The notes under the pieces are model-generated. The model saw only the letters and a program-made list of their open reading frames with translations. It searched no databases and was not told the origin of the DNA. The position numbers and the translations under genes were made by a program. 10,833 nt of DNA from Hyphomicrobiaceae bacterium UBA4118. GTDB taxonomy: Bacteria; Pseudomonadota; Alphaproteobacteria; Rhizobiales; Methyloligellaceae. Positions 7,350 through 10,833 of the stretch are shown one piece after another (the first letter of the stretch is position 1; each line of letters opens with the position of its first letter). Where the stretch lies: NCBI GenBank assembly GCA_002383105.1, contig DFXC01000014.1, positions 1 to 10,833 on the forward strand, given 5' to 3'.

Positions 7350-7504
7350 AGGTTGTCCTCCGCGATTCTGCGGTGGACGACCTTGATCGTATCTTGATCG
7401 AGTACCCTTACATTATCGTCTATCGGGTCGATGACCAGCGGCGAGAGATTGCCGTGCTTGCTATCCTGCATGGGGCGCAGGGCCGCGGCACTTGGTTGCC
7501 TTAA
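7346..7504 (+). pseudogene. ParE/RelE-family toxin remnant with an in-frame internal deletion
   Basis: The open frame gives only 52 residues. It starts with MKVVLRDSAVDDLDRI, a typical ParE N-terminal strand and start of helix 1. It then jumps directly to LIEYPYIIVYRVDDQRREIA followed by VLAILHGAQGR, the C-terminal beta strands of the same family. Full-length relatives have about 90-100 residues, so roughly 40-45 codons (helices 1-2 and the first part of the sheet) are missing while frame and stop are kept. An 8-bp direct repeat (CTTGATCG at 7382-7389 and 7393-7400) lies at the junction. The product probably cannot fold as an active toxin; this is inferred, not shown. The start overlaps the antitoxin stop (ATGA). 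The TAA at 7502-7504 shares bases with the convergent def stop (7501-7503). It is too short for many gene callers to report. Confidence 0.75.
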
Positions 7505-8016
7505 AGCGCGTCGGCGCGCTTGGCCTTGGTGAACTTCTTCACGATCATGTCGCGCTTCAGCCGCGACAGATAGTCGATGAAGAGGACGCCGTTCAGATGG
7601 TCGATCTCGTGCTGGACGAGGGTCGACCAGATGCCCTCAAGCTCCATCTCCTGCTTCTTGCCTTCGCGGTCGATGTAGCTCACGCGGGTCTTCGCCGGCC
7701 GCTCGATCTCGGCGGTAATCTCGGGGATGGAGAGGCAGCCCTCCTCATGGGTCCGCATCTCTTCTGAGCGCGCGAGGATCTCAGGGTTGACCATGATTAC
7801 CGGGTTCTTCGGAGCCTCGTCCTTGGCAGGGTCCATGACGATGAGCCGCCGCAAGATGCCGACCTGCGGCGCGGCGAGCCCGATGCCCGGCGCGTCGTAC
7901 ATGGAGGCCAGCATGTCGTTCATGAGCCGGCGCAGGTCGGCATCGACGCGCTCGACCAGCTTGGCCCGCTTGCGCAGGATCGGATCGGGAAGCTTGAGGA
8001 TGGAACGGATGGCCAT
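7501..8016 (-). CDS. def: Peptide deformylase
   Basis: Def removes the N-formyl group from the initiator methionine of nascent proteins, acting at the ribosome exit as a Fe2+/Zn2+ metalloenzyme. The product has 171 residues, the standard length. All three signature motifs are intact: GIGLAAPQ (44-51), EGCLS (92-96, ligand C94) and HEIDH (136-140, ligands H136 and H140, catalytic E137), followed by [15 protein letters not shown]. The ATG at 8016 ([16 protein letters not shown]) is the normal family start; the frame is open to 8058 but those codons are not conserved. No Shine-Dalgarno precedes the ATG. A plausible promoter just upstream would give a nearly leaderless mRNA. It is divergent from rmuC and upstream of fmt, with the toxin-antitoxin remnant between; its stop overlaps the toxin stop. 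Confidence 0.97.
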   Translation of the reverse strand: MAIRSILKLPDPILRKRAKLVERVDADLRRLMNDMLASMYDAPGIGLAAPQVGILRRLIVMDPAKDEAPKNPVIMVNPEILARSEEMRTHEEGCLSIPEITAEIERPAKTRVSYIDREGKKQEMELEGIWSTLVQHEIDHLNGVLFIDYLSRLKRDMIVKKFTKAKRADAL

Positions 8017-8026
8017 TTGAGCCGCT

Positions 8027-8055
8027 GAGATAGGCACCGGTTGCCTTCCGGTCAA
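8027..8055 (-). promoter_or_regulatory. Candidate def promoter
   Basis: On the minus strand TTGACC (8055-8050) and TATCTC (8032-8027) are spaced by 17 bp. The expected transcript start is near 8020, only a few bases before the def ATG at 8016, which fits the absence of a Shine-Dalgarno there. Confidence 0.45.
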
Positions 8056-8077
8056 CATCCCTGCGCCGGTCGTCGAT

Positions 8078-8175
8078 GCCTCGCCCTTCGAGACGGGGAC
8101 TTCGTCCGCTCCTCAGGGTGAGGACCATCTCTCATGCTGAGGAGCCGCCGAAGGCGGCGTCTCGAAGCGTGAGGC
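8078..8175. repeat. Imperfect ~100-bp palindromic repeat element between def and rmuC
   Basis: The outer arms GCCTCGCCCTTCGAGAC (8078-8094) and GTCTCGAAGCGTGAGGC (8159-8175) are inverted repeats matching at 15 of 17 positions. A second inner pair is CTCCTCAGGGTGAGGA (8109-8124) against TCTCATGCTGAGGAG (8130 region to 8144). Inside the right half, GCCGCC (8144-8149) and GGCGGC (8153-8158) form a tight hairpin around GAA. The motif CTGAGGAGCCGCCGAAGGCGGCGTCTCGAAG belongs to a dispersed palindromic element I recognise from Bradyrhizobium/Rhodopseudomonas-like intergenic regions. It sits between the two divergent promoters and codes for no convincing protein. Confidence 0.8.
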
Positions 8176-8203
8176 GGGGTCCCCCTGCAGGTGGGATGAT
8201 CAA

Positions 8204-8220
8204 TGTTCTCGTTTTGGTCT
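8204..8220 (+). promoter_or_regulatory. Candidate LexA (SOS) box upstream of rmuC
   Basis: GTTC (8205-8208), seven bases, then GGTC (8216-8219) matches the alphaproteobacterial LexA site GTTC-N7-GTTC with one mismatch. The spacer TCGTTTT resembles the T-rich spacer of known sites. It overlaps the proposed -35 element of rmuC. A further GAAC (8225-8228) and GTTC (8243-8246) lie nearby. rmuC is damage-inducible in E. coli, which makes the location meaningful, but one half-site is imperfect. Confidence 0.45.
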
Positions 8221-8243
8221 AAAAGAACGAATCGGGCTATACG
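8214..8243 (+). promoter_or_regulatory. Candidate rmuC promoter
   Basis: TTGGTC (8214-8219) and TATACG (8238-8243) are separated by 18 bp. The predicted start of transcription coincides with the ATG at 8252, and no Shine-Dalgarno is present, so a leaderless mRNA is possible. Confidence 0.4.
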
Positions 8244-8251
8244 TTCTCCCC

Positions 8252-9499
8252 ATGGCCCTCGACGCCATAACGGTGGGGAGCATCACGCTCGAACCCATCC
8301 TCATTTTGCTTGCGCTCGCGAGCCTCGCCGTCATTGCGCTCATCGTGCTCGCCACCACGCTGATCGTGCATATGAGCCGGCGGCGGCGCGAGACTCAGGC
8401 CCAGTCCACCGAGCTCGCCGAGCTCAAAGGCCGCTTACAGACCTTCGCCGAGATCAGCGTGGCGCGCCAAGGCGACATCGCGCGGGCCGTCAACGAGCGG
8501 CTCGACCGCATGACCCACCGCGTCGGCTCCGACCTCAACGAGACGGCGCGCAAAACCACCGACTCGATCGCCAAGCTCAATGAGCGGCTGGCCGTGATCG
8601 ACACGGCGCAGAAGAACCTGACCGACCTCTCCACCAACATGGTGAGCTTGCAGGAGATCCTCGCCAACAAGCAGGCGCGCGGCGCCTTCGGCCAGATGCG
8701 CATGGAGACCATCGTCAAGGATGGCCTGCCCAAGGGCGCCTACTCATTCCAGCCCACGCTCTCCAACGGCAAGCGGCCCGACTGCCTTCTGCATATGCCG
8801 AACGCAGGGGCCGGCGTGGTGATCGACGCCAAATTCCCGCTCGAAGGCTTCGAGGCGTTCCGCACCGCGCGCCGCGACGAGGAGAAGAAGGACGCCGCGC
8901 GCCGTGTGCGCATTGACGTCGGCCGCCACGTGGACAGCATCGCCGAGCGCTACTTCATCGCCGGCGAGACCCAGGACATGGCCATACTGTTCGTGCCGTC
9001 AGAGTCGATCTACGGCGACCTCGCCGAGCATTTCTCCGACCTCGTGCAGAAGGCGCACCGCGCCCGCATCGTGATCTGCGCGCCCAACATGCTGATGCTC
9101 GCGGTGCAGACCATGCAGGCGATCCTGAAGGACGTGAAGATGCGCGAGCAGGCACATCTCATCCAGGGCGAGGTGCAGAAGCTGATGGACGACATGGGAC
9201 GCTTCCGCGAGCGCGTGCTCGACCTGCAGCGCCATTTCGGCCAGGCCAATGCCGATATCGAAAAGATCCTCACCTCCTCGGAGCGGATCGCGGCGCGCGG
9301 GCGCAAGATCGAGACCTTGGACTTCGCCGAGGCGGAGGCCGCAGCCGAGATCGAGCATCAAAGCGGCTCCCCCTCACCCGGCGCCTCCGCGCTGCGCCCG
9401 GAAGCTACACCCTCTCCCACAAGGGGAGAGGGAGTAGACCAGCGCCGCAACGGGGGCGCCCGCGTCGTGCGCCAGCCCGACCTGCTTGCCGGCGAGTAG
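8252..9499 (+). CDS. rmuC: DNA recombination protein RmuC
   Basis: RmuC family members limit DNA inversions and rearrangements in E. coli and carry a PD-(D/E)XK nuclease-like fold; the exact substrate is unsettled. The 415-residue product has one N-terminal membrane anchor (about 14-40) followed by RRRR, a coiled-coil region (about 45-140), then the RmuC domain. Family motifs are GAFGQMRMETIV (144-155, E152), RPDCLLHMP (175-183, D177) and VVIDAKFPLE (189-198, D192 and K194), the last two being the likely nuclease-like core. FVPSESIYGDLAEHF (248-261) and ICAPNMLMLAVQTM are also typical. Residues ~371-405 look foreign: they are translated from a palindromic repeat (PSPTRGEG). The gene is divergent from def, with a possible LexA box upstream, and is followed after 11 nt by a channel gene likely in the same operon. 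Confidence 0.95.
   Translation: MALDAITVGSITLEPILILLALASLAVIALIVLATTLIVHMSRRRRETQAQSTELAELKGRLQTFAEISVARQGDIARAVNERLDRMTHRVGSDLNETARKTTDSIAKLNERLAVIDTAQKNLTDLSTNMVSLQEILANKQARGAFGQMRMETIVKDGLPKGAYSFQPTLSNGKRPDCLLHMPNAGAGVVIDAKFPLEGFEAFRTARRDEEKKDAARRVRIDVGRHVDSIAERYFIAGETQDMAILFVPSESIYGDLAEHFSDLVQKAHRARIVICAPNMLMLAVQTMQAILKDVKMREQAHLIQGEVQKLMDDMGRFRERVLDLQRHFGQANADIEKILTSSERIAARGRKIETLDFAEAEAAAEIEHQSGSPSPGASALRPEATPSPTRGEGVDQRRNGGARVVRQPDLLAGE
9366..9436. repeat. Palindromic repeat embedded in the rmuC 3' coding region
   Basis: CCCTCTCCC (9410-9418) and GGGAGAGGG (9424-9432) form a 9-bp perfect stem with a 5-nt loop. The upstream part (CTCCCCCTCACCCGGCGCCTCCGCGCTGCGC style, about 9366-9400) is the left arm usually seen in this dispersed element. 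It is translated in frame as SGSPSPGASALRPEATPSPTRGEGV, a composition unrelated to the RmuC domain. The left and right limits are approximate. The intergenic copy at 5259-5297 shares the CCCTCTCCC/GGGAGAGG stem. Confidence 0.75.
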
Positions 9500-9510
9500 G
9501 CCGCAACGCG

Positions 9511-9939
9511 ATGCTGGACCAGGTCCTTGTCGGCGGCGCGGCCAGTCTCGTGAACCTCATCATCCACGCCGTGCTGCTTGGGATCGTGGTCAGGACCGTG
9601 CAAAACCTGCGGCTGCACGATTCTGTCGTGCCGGAATTCCTTCGCCATACGGTGGTCATCGTGGCGACCGGCGCGCTGCTCGTTGCCGGGCACTTCACCG
9701 AGGTCGTGGTTTGGGCCTTCACCTATGGCCTGGTGGGTGCCGCGCCGCCCGGCACGCCCCTCGTCTATTTCGCCTTTGGCAACTACACCACGCTCGGCTA
9801 TGGCGATCTGATCCCGGTCGAGCAATGGCGGCTGCTCGGCCCCATGACGGCGCTCAACGGCATCATGCTGATCGGCTGGTCGACGGCCTTGATCTTCGAG
9901 GTCTTGCGGCGCACGGGGCCCGCGACCTCGCCGCGCTGA
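9511..9939 (+). CDS. Small potassium-channel-like membrane protein (ion channel pore domain)
   Basis: The 142-residue product has hydrophobic segments at about 11-30, 44-70 and 110-132. Before the last comes a pore loop, FAFGNYTTLGYGDLIP (87-102). TTLGYGD (93-99) is a K+ selectivity filter of the TxGYGD type, with Leu where Val is most common. The layout (helices, pore loop, final helix) matches the Ion_trans_2 superfamily; the protein ends shortly after the pore helix and has no cytoplasmic RCK or ligand domain, so gating cannot be predicted. Selectivity for K+ is inferred from the filter only. The ATG at 9511 follows the rmuC stop by 11 nt, suggesting co-transcription; it is convergent with the VOC gene, 10 bp away. 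No Shine-Dalgarno is evident. Confidence 0.85.
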   Translation: MLDQVLVGGAASLVNLIIHAVLLGIVVRTVQNLRLHDSVVPEFLRHTVVIVATGALLVAGHFTEVVVWAFTYGLVGAAPPGTPLVYFAFGNYTTLGYGDLIPVEQWRLLGPMTALNGIMLIGWSTALIFEVLRRTGPATSPR

Positions 9940-9949
9940 CAGCGCCGAT

Positions 9950-10417
9950 TCATCGGCGGGTCTTACGGGCCGGCGCCTTCTTTTTTGCAGCAGCGCGCTT
10001 GCGGGCGGCTTGCGCGTAGCGCTCGCCATATCTCATGCCTTCGAGCTTCATCCCGTCGGGATCGAGGAAGAACACGGCGTAATAGTCGTCGTAATACTCG
10101 CCGGCAGGATCGACGATGGTCGCACCCTGCTCCTCCAAGAAGACTTGCAGCGCATCGACGTCCTTCCGGCTCCGCAAGCGGAAGGCATAGTGGTGAAAGC
10201 CGATATCGCCTTTGCGGTACTTATGCTTCTTGCCCTCGGCGTCGGCCGCCGCGATCCAGAACAGGGTCGCGCCGTTGGCCCAGCCCATCATGCTGCCTTG
10301 GTATTCCGCCTCGACACCGAAGCCAAGGAACTCCATCAGCGGGGCATAGAAGGCCTTGGACTTTTCGAAATCGCCGACGCTGACCACGAGATGGTCGATC
10401 CCGACAACGCGCACCAT
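9950..10417 (-). CDS. VOC superfamily (glyoxalase/dioxygenase fold) protein with basic C-terminal tail
   Basis: The 155-residue product has the two-module VOC fold of glyoxalase I, fosfomycin resistance proteins and extradiol dioxygenases. It opens MVRVVGIDHLVVSVGDFEKS. Candidate metal ligands are H9 (GIDHLV), H75 or H76 (GFHHYAF) and E126 (MKLEGM), with the family FLDPDGMKLE block at 117-126. The substrate cannot be deduced; it could be a glyoxalase-like isomerase, a lyase, or a non-catalytic binder. Residues 137-155 form a Lys/Arg/Ala-rich tail beyond the fold. The ATG at 10417 is preceded by a strong Shine-Dalgarno (AAAGGAGAG); the frame is open to 10447 but that would place this site inside the gene. 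It lies 73 bp downstream of the GMC oxidoreductase stop on the same strand, possibly in the same operon. Confidence 0.88.
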   Translation of the reverse strand: MVRVVGIDHLVVSVGDFEKSKAFYAPLMEFLGFGVEAEYQGSMMGWANGATLFWIAAADAEGKKHKYRKGDIGFHHYAFRLRSRKDVDALQVFLEEQGATIVDPAGEYYDDYYAVFFLDPDGMKLEGMRYGERYAQAARKRAAAKKKAPARKTRR

Positions 10418-10423
10418 GCTGCT

Positions 10424-10432
10424 CTCTCCTTT
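10424..10432 (-). promoter_or_regulatory. Shine-Dalgarno deciding the VOC gene start
   Basis: Read on the minus strand, AAAGGAGAG lies 6-8 nt before the ATG at 10417. It is the best ribosome binding site on that strand and selects this start over the ATG at 10447. Confidence 0.7.
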
Positions 10433-10490
10433 GGTTGCTCTGCTCAACGCGTTCGCCCGCCAGACTGTTCACGCCGATGCCGGGATCCGC

Positions 10491-10814
10491 TCAATGCGTC
10501 AATGTCGCTTTCACTTGGTCGGCGGCACGCAAGCTCAGCGCGGCAACGGTCAGTGTGGGATTGGCCGTCGCAGAGGTCGGGAAGACGGCCGAGCCGAGGA
10601 TGAAGAGATTCGGATGGTCGTGGCTGCGGAGGTCGCGGTCGACCACCGAGCTTGTCGGATCGCTGCCCATTCGAGCCGTGCCAATGATGTGTCCGGCGCC
10701 TTCGGCGACGTCCCGATGCTGGATCTCCGTGGCGTCGAGCCTGCCGAAGATCTCCGCATGAGCATCGCGGGCCGCGGCGAGGCCCGCCTCAACATAGGTG
10801 CCGAGGCTATAGGC
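10491..10814 (-). CDS. GMC-family FAD-dependent oxidoreductase, C-terminal fragment
   Basis: About 107 codons of the C-terminal GMC_oxred_C domain are present; the N-terminal FAD-binding Rossmann domain lies beyond the contig end. Visible family blocks are AGHIIGTARMGSDPTSSVVD, then HPNLFILGSAVFPTSATANP and TLTVAALSLRAAD. The histidine of HIIGT and the asparagine of ANPTLT occupy the positions of the catalytic His-His/Asn pair of GMC oxidoreductases (glucose oxidase, choline oxidase family). The wording of the motif (GTARMGxDPxxSVVD) resembles membrane-associated alcohol/sugar-acid dehydrogenase flavoproteins such as gluconate or sorbosone dehydrogenases, but the substrate cannot be fixed from a fragment. 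The reading frame continues into 10815-10833, giving MYKRQ, but those codons are adapter sequence. The stop is TGA at 10491-10493. Confidence 0.92.
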   Translation of the reverse strand, partial: AYSLGTYVEAGLAAARDAHAEIFGRLDATEIQHRDVAEGAGHIIGTARMGSDPTSSVVDRDLRSHDHPNLFILGSAVFPTSATANPTLTVAALSLRAADQVKATLTH

Positions 10815-10833
10815 CTGTCTCTTATACACATCT
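10815..10833. other. Nextera/Tn5 transposase adapter remnant at the contig end (sequencing artefact)
   Basis: The last 19 bases, CTGTCTCTTATACACATCT, are exactly the Nextera mosaic-end adapter read in the trimming orientation. They are not genomic. On the minus strand they encode spurious N-termini (MYKRQ in the GMC frame; MCIRD in another frame), familiar contaminants of protein databases. Confidence 0.97.

Noticed and set aside
8059..8251. A small gene or ncRNA between def and rmuC
   Set aside because: The frames here translate the palindromic repeat, and the region is accounted for by the repeat plus two promoters.
9358..10029. 223-codon minus-strand open frame opposite the rmuC end and channel gene
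   Set aside because: Antisense shadow containing the reverse translation of the palindromic repeat; composition is Arg/His/Asp-rich and not protein-like.
10010..10603. 197-codon plus-strand open frame opposite the VOC gene
   Set aside because: The opposite strand encodes a clear VOC protein with a strong ribosome binding site; this frame is its complement.
1..10833. CRISPR array, tRNA, rRNA, insertion sequence or prophage genes
   Set aside because: Both strands were scanned; no regularly spaced repeats, tRNA cloverleaf, rRNA motifs, transposase or phage proteins were recognised.

Overview
The window looks like chromosomal DNA from an alphaproteobacterium, most likely Hyphomicrobiales (Rhizobiales)-like. 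GC is high throughout. Core genes (def, fmt, truA, dapE) are close in sequence to rhizobial forms. Palindromic intergenic repeats of a kind common in Bradyrhizobium/Rhodopseudomonas-type genomes are present. It is probably one end of a draft or metagenomic contig, because the last 19 bases are an exact Nextera transposase adapter sequence, not genomic DNA.

Layout. Positions 1-2758 hold a plus-strand run: the tail of one DUF805 membrane protein, a second complete DUF805 paralogue, a two-TM membrane protein of unknown function that appears frameshifted near its N-terminus, and dapE. murI follows, overlapping dapE by 11 nt and ending at 3581. The minus strand then carries a housekeeping cluster transcribed def > fmt > truA > murJ (8016 down to 3583). 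A small plus-strand toxin-antitoxin locus (7119-7504) sits between def and fmt, on the opposite strand. Its antitoxin looks intact, but its ParE-like toxin lacks the middle of the fold. Divergent from def is rmuC, followed 11 nt later by a small potassium-channel-like gene. Convergent to these, on the minus strand, are a VOC (glyoxalase-fold) protein and the C-terminal part of a GMC-family flavoprotein cut by the contig end.

How the genes work together. DapE (meso-diaminopimelate/lysine), MurI (D-glutamate) and MurJ (lipid II flippase) all serve peptidoglycan synthesis and converge tail to tail around 3582. Fmt and Def are the formylation/deformylation pair of translation initiation, and TruA modifies tRNA. 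RmuC is a nuclease-fold protein linked to limiting DNA rearrangement; its promoter region carries a near-match to the alphaproteobacterial LexA box.

Nothing here clearly forms a new multi-gene system. The best second looks are the internally deleted toxin between def and fmt, the frameshifted gene before dapE, the palindromic repeat that has entered the rmuC coding sequence, the candidate SOS box with apparently leaderless starts, and the adapter artefact at the end. No gene-free stretch exceeds 300 bases. No tRNA, rRNA, CRISPR array or insertion sequence was seen.
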